Positions 16,084 to 23,821 of a DNA stretch of 30,114 nt are shown here, piece after piece. A model generated the notes under the pieces. That model ran no database searches and had not been told where the DNA came from. It worked only from the letters and a program-made list of their open reading frames with translations. The translations under genes were made by a program, and so were the position numbers. Every line of letters begins with the position of its first letter. Positions within the stretch are counted from its first letter, which is position 1. The DNA comes from DATGMB01 sp035293845. Lineage in GTDB: Bacteria > Acidobacteriota > Terriglobia > Bryobacterales > Bryobacteraceae. The stretch lies in NCBI GenBank assembly GCA_035293845.1, contig DATGMB010000008.1, positions 1 through 30,114 of the forward strand, written 5' to 3'.

Positions 16084-16740
16084 TCAGCCGCGTTTCGCCT
16101 TGAGCTCGGCGAGCAGCCGGTCGATCTCCCGCTCCTTTTCCATGGCGGCAAACTGCTCCTCGACATCATCGGCGAGCAGTTCGGCCTTCGCTTGTGCGGC
16201 CGATTCCGTGTGCCGCACCTTCTCCTTCATGCGGTCGAAGGCGGCGGATTTCGAATCGTCGCCCATCGAAATACCAGCCTGATTGGCCTTGCCCATGGCA
16301 CGCGTGCGGCGATGCTGGGCGATTAATGTGTCGCTCTTCGCCTGCGCCTCAACCATCTTCTGCTGCAGCTTGAGCAGCGCCGATTTGAGATTCTCCACCT
16401 GCGCCTTCTGGTCCTCGACCTGCTGCCGCAGGCTCTCGGCCATGGACTTATGGCTCATCGAACGCTCGAGAGCGGCGCGCGCGAGCGGCTCATCGTGCCT
16501 GTCGAGTGCCATCTCAGCGCGGCCGCGCCACTGCGCTTCGGCGTCCTCGTTCTCCTTCAGCTTTTTTTCGAGCACGTGCTGATCGGCGATCGAAATCGCG
16601 ACCTGCGTCTTGACCTGGAGCAACTGGTTCTGCATATCCAGGATCACCTGCTTGATCATTTTTTCCGGGTCTTCGGCCCTGTCGATGAGGTCGTTGAGAT
16701 TTGCCCGGACTAAGGTTGCGACTCTTTCTAGAAGTGCCAT
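16084..16740 (-). CDS. pspA: PspA/IM30 family membrane-remodelling protein
   Basis: 218 residues, close to the usual 220-230. Almost wholly alpha-helical coiled coil (ESCRT-III-like). The N-terminal amphipathic helix (MALLERVATLVRANLNDLID) is followed by the diagnostic AEDPEKMIKQVILDM motif. Long charged heptads come next, then a C-terminal helix ending EREIDRLLAELKAKRG. Proteins of this family bind stressed or damaged inner membrane and form large assemblies that keep the proton barrier. A GAGGAG site lies about 8 bases before the ATG. It lies 55 bp after the flotillin gene and shares its direction, in an XRE-NfeD-flotillin-PspA order. No PspF, PspB or PspC is present, so control is probably by the local XRE protein rather than the enterobacterial system. 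Confidence 0.95.
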   Translation of the reverse strand: MALLERVATLVRANLNDLIDRAEDPEKMIKQVILDMQNQLLQVKTQVAISIADQHVLEKKLKENEDAEAQWRGRAEMALDRHDEPLARAALERSMSHKSMAESLRQQVEDQKAQVENLKSALLKLQQKMVEAQAKSDTLIAQHRRTRAMGKANQAGISMGDDSKSAAFDRMKEKVRHTESAAQAKAELLADDVEEQFAAMEKEREIDRLLAELKAKRG

Positions 16741-16761
16741 TTTCTTAACTCCTCGTGGCCT

Positions 16762-16782
16762 GGGCCGGGCAATGCCCGGCCC
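16762..16782. repeat. GC-rich palindrome in the flotillin / pspA spacer (REP-like)
   Basis: GGGCCGGGC and GCCCGGCCC are perfect 9-bp arms around AAT. It lies between the flotillin stop and pspA's ribosome-binding site, so a hairpin here could partly separate pspA expression or RNA stability from the upstream genes. Confidence 0.75.
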
Positions 16783-16795
16783 CTACAACGGCCCG

Positions 16796-18229
16796 TTACG
16801 GCCCCACCCCTTTCGCCTTGTCCCCCGGTTTTTCGGCCTTATCGCCGATGACCCGGACCTTGGCGAACAACTCATTGAGCGGCATGCCGGAGAGCGTCTC
16901 GAACAGCGCGGGCACCTGCGCCGCCATCTTGGCGATGTCTCCGGTGATCTTGTTCATCCCGGCGGAGTCTCCGTTGCCCGTGGAAACGACGGTGATCTTA
17001 TCGACGTTCGCCAGCGGAGCCGCCAGCGCGCGCACCACGTCCGGCAGGCCGGTGATCAGCTTATCGACGATCGCCGCCTGATTGAACTCCTGGTAAGCCT
17101 CGGCCTTCACGTTCATGGCCTTGGCTTCCGCCTCGCCCTTCTTGAAGATGATCTCGGCTTCCGCCTCGCCCTGCGCCCGGATGGCCGCGGCCTTGCCTTC
17201 GGCTTCCATCATGAGGCGCTGCTTTTCGGCCTCGGCGAGCGTTTCGATCCGCTTGCGCTCGAACTCGGCCTGCTTGAGCACGGTGGCGATCAGCTCGCGC
17301 TCGCGGCGCTGGATTTCCGCCTCCTGCACCTTGACCTCGTGCTCCTTTTCGACCTGGTGGATGGTGACCTCTTCGGCGCGCACCTTCTGCTGCATGACGT
17401 TCTGCTGGATCTCGTAGGCTTTATCCGCCTGCGCCTGCTGGCGCTTGACCATCTCCAGGTATTCGGCCTTTTTCACTTCGAGATCGCGCTGGGCCTCGGC
17501 CTGCTTGGCCTGCGAGAGCGTTTCGGCGAGCACGCGCTCCTGGTCGGCCTGAGCCTTGGCGACGGCGGCTTCGCGGGTGGCGATGGCGCGCTTGATGGCG
17601 GTGTCGCGATCGGCTTCGGCGGCAGCCACGTCGGCATCGCGCTTGATGCGGGCGATGTCCGGGCGGCCCATGTTGGTGATGTACTCGTTCTTGTCGCGGA
17701 CTTCCTTAATGGTGAACGAGATGACTTCGAGGCCCATCTTGTTCATGTCGTCCGCGCAGGTCGAGCGCATGCGCTCGCCGACCATCTCCGGCTGCTTGAC
17801 GATCTCTTCGACCGTCAACTGGCCGATGATGCCGCGCAGGTGGCCTTCCATCACGAGACGGATCAGGCCTTCGCGCTCGTCCGGCGGCTTGGTGAGGAAC
17901 TGCTCGGCCGCGGTGAGGATCGACTCGGGATCGGACTTCACCTTGATCTGCGCTACGGCCTCCACCGTGACCGCCACGCCCTGGCGAGTATAAAGGTCCT
18001 GCTTGGGCGCCACGTCGAACGACATCAGTTCGAGCGACAGCCCGCGGCAGTTCTCGACCATCGGAAAGATCACCGTACCGCGGCCTTTGACGACGCGAGT
18101 GCCGCGGAAACCATACACGATCAGGGCCTCGTGCGGGCCTGCCTTGCGAAACAGCCTGGCGAACACTCCCATGAGCATCAGGATCACGAGGAGCGACAAC
18201 AGGCCGATGACAACCGCTGGATGTTCCAT
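16796..18229 (-). CDS. Flotillin-like SPFH-domain protein
   Basis: 477 residues. One N-terminal membrane segment (VVIGLLSLLVILMLMGVFARLF) is followed by the SPFH/band-7 domain to about residue 215 (KAGPHEALIVYGFRGTRVVKG, VTVEAVAQIKVK, EGHLRGIIGQLTVEEIVKQP). A long Glu/Ala/Lys-rich coiled coil spans about 220-400, with the AEAEA-type repeats typical of flotillins (GEAEAEIIFKKGEAEAKAM). The conserved tail is AAIVDKLITGLPDVVRALAAPL. It matches FloT/YuaG and YqiK in architecture. Such proteins oligomerise in the membrane and organise ordered microdomains. An AGAGAGG site lies about 5 bases before the ATG. The NfeD-like gene ends 28 bp upstream; NfeD and flotillin genes are paired across bacteria, so the products probably form one complex. 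Confidence 0.95.
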   Translation of the reverse strand: MEHPAVVIGLLSLLVILMLMGVFARLFRKAGPHEALIVYGFRGTRVVKGRGTVIFPMVENCRGLSLELMSFDVAPKQDLYTRQGVAVTVEAVAQIKVKSDPESILTAAEQFLTKPPDEREGLIRLVMEGHLRGIIGQLTVEEIVKQPEMVGERMRSTCADDMNKMGLEVISFTIKEVRDKNEYITNMGRPDIARIKRDADVAAAEADRDTAIKRAIATREAAVAKAQADQERVLAETLSQAKQAEAQRDLEVKKAEYLEMVKRQQAQADKAYEIQQNVMQQKVRAEEVTIHQVEKEHEVKVQEAEIQRRERELIATVLKQAEFERKRIETLAEAEKQRLMMEAEGKAAAIRAQGEAEAEIIFKKGEAEAKAMNVKAEAYQEFNQAAIVDKLITGLPDVVRALAAPLANVDKITVVSTGNGDSAGMNKITGDIAKMAAQVPALFETLSGMPLNELFAKVRVIGDKAEKPGDKAKGVGP

Positions 18230-18240
18230 ATATCCTCTCT

Positions 18241-18256
18241 GGCCGGGAGCCCGGCC
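18241..18256. repeat. GC-rich palindrome in the NfeD / flotillin spacer (REP-like)
   Basis: GGCCGGG and CCCGGCC flank AG (realistically GGCCGG/CCGGCC with a GAGC loop). It is the third palindrome of the same GGCCGG type in successive spacers of this gene run. Confidence 0.6.
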
Positions 18257-18257
18257 G

Positions 18258-18866
18258 TTACTTGAACTCCGCTTGCTTGAACTCCGCTTCGAGGGGGTCC
18301 TCCCACGGCCGCACGTACGCGATCCCCTTCTCGTACCGCGTAACCATCACCTCGGCGCCGCGCGCGATGGGATTGCCGTCCTCGCTGCGGGCGCCGGTGA
18401 CGCGGCGCGTGCCTTGCTGCGTGTAAATCAACTCGCCGGTGCCGCCGGCGCGGATTCCGATGCTCAGTTTCCCGAGCACGCCGACCATGTCATAATCGGC
18501 CGGATCGAGCGGCGATTCGTGCGCCAGCAGCACCCTCGCCAGGAACCAGAACACGATGGCCGCGCCGCCGATGCCGCTGACGGTCGCCACCGCGAGCGCC
18601 AGCAGGAACCAGACCGAGTAATAGTGCTCGAGCAGATAGCCGGTGCCGCCGAACCAGGCCAGGAACGCCGCGACGGTCCCGAAATTGAACCACGGCAGTT
18701 CCCCGCCCCGCGCCCCGCCGCGCGCCATGCCCTGCGAGGGCAGGTGCCCGTGGTGCAGGTGCAGGTGCGGGAAGTGCGGCAGATGGATGCTGCCCGCCAG
18801 GAACGCCAATGCGCTCAGCCCGAAGCCCACGATGAAACAGACCAGATAGAAATCCGACCAGGTCAC
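18258..18866 (-). CDS. NfeD-like membrane protein
   Basis: 202 residues. The start chosen is the GTG at 18864-18866, which overlaps the XRE stop in a GTGA and has GGAGG five bases upstream; the open frame to 19115 merely overlaps the XRE gene. There are three hydrophobic stretches: residues about 4-28 (FYLVCFIVGFGLSALAFLAG), and two between about 68 and 118 (AAFLAWFGGTGYLLE, SVWFLLALAVATVSGIGGAAIVFWFL). A His-rich cytosolic or periplasmic loop lies between the first and second (HLPHFPHLHLHHGHLP). The C-terminal 70 residues form the NfeD OB-fold beta barrel (VGVLGKLSIGIRAGGTGELIY, ARGAEVMVTRYEKGIAYV). NfeD proteins partner flotillins, and the flotillin gene is 28 bp downstream. The His cluster may bind metal; that is conjecture. 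Confidence 0.88.
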   Translation of the reverse strand: MTWSDFYLVCFIVGFGLSALAFLAGSIHLPHFPHLHLHHGHLPSQGMARGGARGGELPWFNFGTVAAFLAWFGGTGYLLEHYYSVWFLLALAVATVSGIGGAAIVFWFLARVLLAHESPLDPADYDMVGVLGKLSIGIRAGGTGELIYTQQGTRRVTGARSEDGNPIARGAEVMVTRYEKGIAYVRPWEDPLEAEFKQAEFK

Positions 18867-19432
18867 AAACGCCTCCTCGAATTTTTCCCAGGCGCGCTCT
18901 TCGCCGGCGCCGCCGGGTTCTTTGCCGCCGCGGCCGTGCCGGGTTGCGCCGCCGGCTTCAAGACCTCCATCAGCCGCTCGGCCAACCCCGGATTTTCCAG
19001 GATCGTGCCGAGCAGGATCAGGCACATACGCGAATCGGCATGGCGCGCGACAGCCAGCAGCGCGTGGTGCAGATCGGCATCGCGGGAGAAGCGCTCCGCG
19101 CCGCCGACCAGCCACAGATCCAGCTTGTCCTCGAGCGCCCCGAGATCGGAGATCAGCTCGTTCTGAAAACCTTCCGGGTCATCCACGAGATACCCCGGAT
19201 GCACTTTGAAGAAGCGCGCCAGCAGCATCCGGGTGGAGTTGGTGAGATGCGGCCGCGCCCCGCTTTCAATCTGCGAAAGATAGCTCTGGCTGATCGACTT
19301 GCCGAGTTCCTTCTGGATCATCCGGGCGAGCTCCTGCTGCGAGATCTCGCGATTGAGGCCGCGCAGTGCGCCTTCCACTTCCCGCAGGTAGCGAATTTTC
19401 TCGCCGAGCGTCATATTGCAATCTGCAATCAT
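18863..19432 (-). CDS. XRE-family (helix-turn-helix) transcriptional regulator
   Basis: 189 residues from 19432, or 183 from the in-frame ATG at 19414, which fits the family better (MTLGEKIRYLRE). An HTH_3 domain spans about residues 8-75, with QQELARMIQKELGKSISQSYLSQIESG as helix-turn-helix. The remaining part, about 85-160, is helical (EDKLDLWLVGGAERF, LHHALLAVARHADSRM) and unlike the usual peptide-binding domains. The tail is Ala/Pro/Lys-rich. It is first in the gene run leading to NfeD, flotillin and PspA, and overlaps NfeD by 4 bp. In Mycobacterium an XRE-type regulator (ClgR) sits beside pspA, so local control of the membrane-stress genes is reasonable. Paired 7-bp repeats around its own start suggest autoregulation. 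Confidence 0.9.
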   Translation of the reverse strand: MIADCNMTLGEKIRYLREVEGALRGLNREISQQELARMIQKELGKSISQSYLSQIESGARPHLTNSTRMLLARFFKVHPGYLVDDPEGFQNELISDLGALEDKLDLWLVGGAERFSRDADLHHALLAVARHADSRMCLILLGTILENPGLAERLMEVLKPAAQPGTAAAAKNPAAPAKSAPGKNSRRRL

Positions 19433-19450
19433 GCTATTGCAATTTGCGAT
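19415..19450. promoter_or_regulatory. Paired 7-bp tandem repeats at the XRE start, putative operator
   Basis: On the minus strand the region reads ATCGCAA-ATTGCAA, seven bases, then ATTGCAG-ATTGCAA. That is four copies of ATTGCAR in two tandem pairs. The palindromic octamer ATTGCAAT occurs at 19415-19422 and 19436-19443, 21 bp apart, two helical turns. The upstream candidate ATG (19432) lies inside the array and the downstream one (19414) just after it, which argues that 19414 is the true start and this is an autoregulatory site. Confidence 0.6.
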
Positions 19451-19626
19451 TGAAAGTCAAGAGGAGAATTGCGGGCGGAATCAATCGGATCCGCGTGGTT
19501 GCGGCACTCCGGGCGAGGCCGCCTTCCCGCCTGGATCGTGCGCCTGCGGCCGCCCTCGGTCTCGATGAGATCGAAACTGCTCGTTTCCCCGCTGTAACCG
19601 CCGGATGTTAAGCTAAACGCCCGGTC

Positions 19627-22600
19627 ATGAAAGCGCTCCGCCTCCTCGCGTGGTTCGTGTTTGCCTCGCCGCTGTTCGCCCAATCCGCTCCCACCACCAG
19701 CCTTCTCGGCACCGTCGTCGACCCAACCGGGGCGGCCGTCCCCTCCGCGGTTCTGGAATTGACCAACGCGGGGACGAACTGGACCAAAAAGACGGAGTCG
19801 GACGCCCAGGGCCGCTACCTGTTCACGCTCGTTCCGCCGGGCGTCTACGACCTCAGCGTGAGCGCCAGCGGATTCGCCGGCTTCCGGCAGCGGGCCATAC
19901 GGCTGGACGCCGATGTCCCGGCGACCGTCAACCTCAGTCTCGCGGTGGCGGGCACGACCACTGCGGTCACGATCCAGGCGGAAGCCCCCATGGTCGATGC
20001 GCAGTCCGGCACGGTCCGGCAGGTAGTGGGCGAGGATTACATCCAGCAGCTTCCGCTGCAGGGACGCAACGCCGCTACGCTCGTCTACATGGCCCCCGGA
20101 ACGGTGCTCGGCAGAGGGATCGATTCCGGCACTTATGCCACCAACAGCGATACCATCGCTGTTTCGGCCAACGGCGCCATGGGCGATCAGGTCAGCTACA
20201 AGCTCGACGGCTCCTCCCACACCGACAACCTCAACAACCTGAACGCCGGCTTTCCGAATCCCGACGCGCTCTCCCAATTCACCGTCGAAACCAACAACTT
20301 CGACGCGCAGTACGGCGGCTCGGGCGGCGCGGTCGTCAATATCGTGACGAAAACGGGCACCAACGCCATCCACGGATCGGCGTTCGAGTACCTGCGCAAC
20401 GGCGATCTCAACGCGCGCAACTTCTTCGCGCCCCAGCAGGACGCCATCAAGCGGAGCCAGTTCGGCGGAACCATCGGTGGCCCCGTCAAGCGCGACAAGC
20501 TCTTCTACTTCGGCTCCTGGCAGCGCACCATCCTCTCCAACATCACTTACGGCAACACGGCCTTCGTCCCCACCGCCGCCGAGCGCACCGGCGACTTTAC
20601 CGGCCAGAAGACGATCAAGGACCCTGTCACCGGCATCGCTTACCCGAACAACGTCATCCCCGCTTCCCAACTCTCGCCGATCGCGCTGGCGATGATGCCG
20701 CACATCCCCACCTCGGCCGATCCGACCGGCAAGCTGCTCTATGCCCAGCCGTCCTCGAACGACAACCAGCAGTTCCTCAGCAAGGTGGACTACAATGCCG
20801 GCGCCCACCAGATCAACGCCAGCCTTTTCCGCATCCACTACACGGACCCCGGCTGGAACGCCGGCGGCACGCTGCTGAACTATAAGATCGGGCAGGACCA
20901 GACCACCCACTCCTTCAAAGCCGGCGACACCTGGAGCATCACGCCGAACCTGGTCAACTCGCTGAACTTCGCGGGCCTGATCCTCAATTCCGTCCAGACC
21001 CGCACCGCGCCGTTTTCCATCTTCGACTTCGGCAACATCAACGCCACCAAACCGGCCACGCAATTCCAGGAAACCGGGATCACGGTGACGGGCTTTTCCG
21101 GCTGGGGCTCGGGCGGCACGCAGCCGCCCGGCACGTGGATTCGCGACAACTTCGAGCTGACCGACATCCTGACCTGGATGCACGGCGGCCATTCCGTGCA
21201 CTTCGGCGGCACGTTCGTGCCGTGGTCGCGCTTCGATTCCTCCACCGGCTACCAGGAAGAGCCGATCCTGACGTTCACTGGCGCCGCCACCAACAACGGC
21301 CTTGCCGATCTCCTCACCGGCCGCGCCGCCACTTTCGTTCAGACCGCCGGCAAGGCGAAGTTCACCCGCGGCCGGCAGGCCAACGCGTTCATCCAGGACC
21401 AGTGGCGCGTCACCAGCCGGCTCACGCTCAACGGCGGCCTGCGCTGGGAACCGTTCCTCCCCTGGAGCGACCCCGTGGCCGGACAGGTCGGCGGCTATAT
21501 TCCGGGCGCGCAGTCCACGCGTTTCCCGCTCGCTCCCAGGGGCATGCTGTTTGCCGGCGATCCCGGATTCCCCTCGGGCGGCGTTTACAACAACGTTGGC
21601 AATTTCGCTCCGCGCCTCGGTTTCGCGTACTCGCTGGCGCAAGGCGCGCACCCCTCCACGATCCGCGGCGGATGGGGCCTCTTCTACATCCAGCCGTTCG
21701 TGCGCCTTTACAACAATTTTGTGCAGAACGCGCCGTTCAGCCCATCGGTGAGCCTGACCGGCGTGCTGATGGCCGATCCATTCGGCTCCTCCGGGACGCA
21801 GAACCCGTTCCCGCCGTTCGCCCCGGTGCATCCGAATGCTTCCACCACGTTCCTGCTGCCCATCGCGTACCAGTTCTTCGATCCCCACTGGCACATCGGC
21901 CACACGCGAGGATATAACCTGACCGTCGAACACCAGTTCGCCCGCAACCTCGTGATGCGCGCCGCGTGCGTCGGCACGCAGGGCCGCGACCTCGGCTCCT
22001 TTGATGAAATCGACCCGGCCATTTACGGACCCGGCGCCACCTCGTCCAACACCAACGCCCGCCGGCCGCTGGCCCCGGCCTACGCCTCGATGATCGAAAT
22101 GCGCAACGGCGGCGTCTCCAATTACAACGCGTTCCAGTTCACGGTCGAACGCCGCTTTTCGAGCGGCCTTTCGTTCGTCGCGAATTACACCTTCTCGAAG
22201 AACCTCGACAACGAATCCGCCGATGTCCAGTTGACGGTCACAAATCCGGACCCCTTCGTCCCCCGCTTCAACTACGGCCTCTCCGACCTGAACGTCACCC
22301 ACAATTTCTCCTTCTTCACCGTCTGCAACCTGCCGCTCCTGGCGCATTCGCCGAGGCTGATCCGGGGCGCATTCGGCGGCTGGCAATCGACCGGCATCTG
22401 GAACTGGCGCAGCGGCTTCCCGATCAACGTCACGTCCGGCCAGGACCGGTCGCTCTCCGGCATCAATCTCGATCGCGCGGATCTCGTACTCCCGAATCCC
22501 CGCGTGGCGTCGCCGTCGATCGGCCAGTGGTTCAACACCTCGGCCTTCGCGCTCGCGGCCCTGGGAACGTTCGGCGACAGCCCGCGGAATCTCCTCACCG

Positions 22601-22815
22601 CGCCCGGCCTGTTCAATTTCGACTGGTCCTTCGCCAAGACGTTTCCGATCTCCGAGCGGCTCCGCACGCAGCTTCGCGCGGACTTCTTCGACATGCTGAA
22701 CACACCGCACTTCAACGCCCCCGGATCGAGCGTCGCCAGCACGTCGACGTTCGGCAAAATCAGCAGCGCCGCCGATCCGCGGATTCTCCAACTTTCCCTG
22801 AGGGTGCAATTCTGA
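19627..22815 (+). CDS. TonB-dependent receptor, Oar-like, with N-terminal carboxypeptidase-regulatory-like domain
   Basis: 1062 residues, an outer-membrane protein. The signal peptide is MKALRLLAWFVFASPLFAQ. Residues about 24-105 form a CarboxypepD-regulatory/CnaB-like beta sandwich (LGTVVDPTGAAVPSAVLEL, DAQGRYLFTLVPPGVYDLSV). A plug domain follows at about 130-240 (QQLPLQGRNAATLVYMAPG), then a large beta-barrel ending in the aromatic C-terminal residue (LSLRVQF) needed for outer-membrane assembly. Acidobacteria carry many such Oar-like receptors, generally thought to import polymers or oligosaccharides. No SusD-like partner is here. The stop overlaps the start of a secreted metallophosphoesterase by one base, so the substrate may be a phosphorylated compound (inference). 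No clear Shine-Dalgarno is seen before the ATG. A long minus-strand frame lies opposite but is a shadow. Confidence 0.93.
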   Translation: MKALRLLAWFVFASPLFAQSAPTTSLLGTVVDPTGAAVPSAVLELTNAGTNWTKKTESDAQGRYLFTLVPPGVYDLSVSASGFAGFRQRAIRLDADVPATVNLSLAVAGTTTAVTIQAEAPMVDAQSGTVRQVVGEDYIQQLPLQGRNAATLVYMAPGTVLGRGIDSGTYATNSDTIAVSANGAMGDQVSYKLDGSSHTDNLNNLNAGFPNPDALSQFTVETNNFDAQYGGSGGAVVNIVTKTGTNAIHGSAFEYLRNGDLNARNFFAPQQDAIKRSQFGGTIGGPVKRDKLFYFGSWQRTILSNITYGNTAFVPTAAERTGDFTGQKTIKDPVTGIAYPNNVIPASQLSPIALAMMPHIPTSADPTGKLLYAQPSSNDNQQFLSKVDYNAGAHQINASLFRIHYTDPGWNAGGTLLNYKIGQDQTTHSFKAGDTWSITPNLVNSLNFAGLILNSVQTRTAPFSIFDFGNINATKPATQFQETGITVTGFSGWGSGGTQPPGTWIRDNFELTDILTWMHGGHSVHFGGTFVPWSRFDSSTGYQEEPILTFTGAATNNGLADLLTGRAATFVQTAGKAKFTRGRQANAFIQDQWRVTSRLTLNGGLRWEPFLPWSDPVAGQVGGYIPGAQSTRFPLAPRGMLFAGDPGFPSGGVYNNVGNFAPRLGFAYSLAQGAHPSTIRGGWGLFYIQPFVRLYNNFVQNAPFSPSVSLTGVLMADPFGSSGTQNPFPPFAPVHPNASTTFLLPIAYQFFDPHWHIGHTRGYNLTVEHQFARNLVMRAACVGTQGRDLGSFDEIDPAIYGPGATSSNTNARRPLAPAYASMIEMRNGGVSNYNAFQFTVERRFSSGLSFVANYTFSKNLDNESADVQLTVTNPDPFVPRFNYGLSDLNVTHNFSFFTVCNLPLLAHSPRLIRGAFGGWQSTGIWNWRSGFPINVTSGQDRSLSGINLDRADLVLPNPRVASPSIGQWFNTSAFALAALGTFGDSPRNLLTAPGLFNFDWSFAKTFPISERLRTQLRADFFDMLNTPHFNAPGSSVASTSTFGKISSAADPRILQLSLRVQF

Positions 22816-23675
22816 TGCGCAGACTGCTTTCCGCTCTCGTCTTCTTCCTCGCCTCCGGCTGGTGCTTCGGCCAGGAGGGCCTGACGTTCGTGCAGATGTC
22901 CGACCCGCAGTTCGGCATGTACACGGAAAACCGCGATTTCGCTCAAGAAACGGCCAACTTCGAGTTCGCCATCGCCACCGCCAACCGGCTGCGTCCGGCG
23001 TTCGTCGTCATCTGCGGCGACCTGGTGAACCAGGGCGGGAATGCGGCGCAGATCGCCGAATTCCAGCGCATCGCGCACAAGCTGCAGAGCGGCATCGCGC
23101 TCTACACGGTGGCCGGAAACCACGACGTCGGCAACGAACCCACGCCGGAATCGCTGGCGGCCTACCGCAGCCATTTCGGGAAGGACTACTACACGTTCAC
23201 GTATCCCGGTTTCGAGGGCATCGTTCTCGATTCCAGCCTGATCCAGCACCCCGATCGCGCGCCCGAAGATGCCGCCCGCCAGGAGCAGTGGCTCAAGGAG
23301 CAGTTGGCCGCCGCGCGTCAGGCAAAGGTCCCGCGGGTCGTGGTGTTCCAGCACATCCCGTTCTTCGTCCACGACGCCGAGGAGCCGGACAGTTATTTCA
23401 ATATCCCGAAGTCCGTCCGGGCGAAGTACCTGGAATTGCTGAGCGCCGCCGGCGTGGAGTACGTCTTCGCCGGTCATTTGCATTATGCGGCGTCCGGCGA
23501 GTCCGGGCCGCTGCACATGATCAGCGCCGGGCCGGTGGGGAAGCCGCTGGGCACGGGAGCCTCGGGATTGCGCATCGTGCGCATCGGAGCCGCCGGACTC
23601 GAACAGCAGTGGTTCGATTTCGGCCACCTGCCGACGACGATCGAATCGGCCTTCTCCGGCGCAGCGGGTAAGTGA
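22815..23675 (+). CDS. Secreted calcineurin-like metallophosphoesterase (CPPED1-like)
   Basis: 286 residues. The ATG shares its A with the receptor's stop (TGATG), and GAGGG lies about 10 bases upstream, so translation is coupled. A signal peptide spans residues 1 to about 20. The two-metal phosphoesterase motifs are all there: D30-P-Q32 (the usual D-x-H has Gln in place of His), GD69 in CGDLVNQ, G-N102-H103-D, QHIP, and G-H221-L-H223. The MSDPQFGM form of the first motif is that of the CPPED1/CSTP1 branch, whose eukaryotic member dephosphorylates a protein kinase; bacterial members have no agreed substrate. A periplasmic place next to a TonB receptor suggests release of phosphate from an imported or surface-bound ester. 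Confidence 0.92.
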   Translation: MRRLLSALVFFLASGWCFGQEGLTFVQMSDPQFGMYTENRDFAQETANFEFAIATANRLRPAFVVICGDLVNQGGNAAQIAEFQRIAHKLQSGIALYTVAGNHDVGNEPTPESLAAYRSHFGKDYYTFTYPGFEGIVLDSSLIQHPDRAPEDAARQEQWLKEQLAAARQAKVPRVVVFQHIPFFVHDAEEPDSYFNIPKSVRAKYLELLSAAGVEYVFAGHLHYAASGESGPLHMISAGPVGKPLGTGASGLRIVRIGAAGLEQQWFDFGHLPTTIESAFSGAAGK

Positions 23676-23725
23676 CCGCGGCGCGCAGCGGCCAATCTTG
23701 TGCAGACATCGAATCCTCTCCAAAA

Positions 23726-23742
23726 CCGGACAAGTTGTCCGG
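23726..23742. repeat. Perfect inverted repeat after the phosphoesterase gene
   Basis: CCGGACAA and TTGTCCGG flank a single G. With almost no loop it is more like a protein-binding dyad than a terminator, and no T tract follows. The sequence AAAACCGGACAA beginning at 23722 recurs at 23787. Confidence 0.6.
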
Positions 23743-23790
23743 CGCTTTCGCGCGAAGTTACTGAAAAGAGGCAGAGGAGGAATGGAAAAA

Positions 23791-23806
23791 CCGGACAATT
23801 GGCCGG
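23791..23806. repeat. Second, related inverted repeat
   Basis: CCGGACAATTGGCCGG is an imperfect palindrome preceded by the same AAAA as the copy 65 bp to the left. The pair may mark a small dispersed element or paired binding sites. Confidence 0.5.
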
Positions 23807-23821
23807 AATTGCCGGGGCTTC

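Noticed and set aside
18867..19115. Upstream extension of the NfeD-like gene to 19115
   Set aside because: It lies inside the XRE gene; the GTG at 18866 has GGAGG and a 4-bp overlap.
19429..22809. 1126-residue open frame on the minus strand opposite the TonB receptor
   Set aside because: It is a shadow of the GC-rich receptor codons: no domains, biased Arg/Gly/Val composition, no ribosome-binding site. The plus-strand protein is a clear family member.
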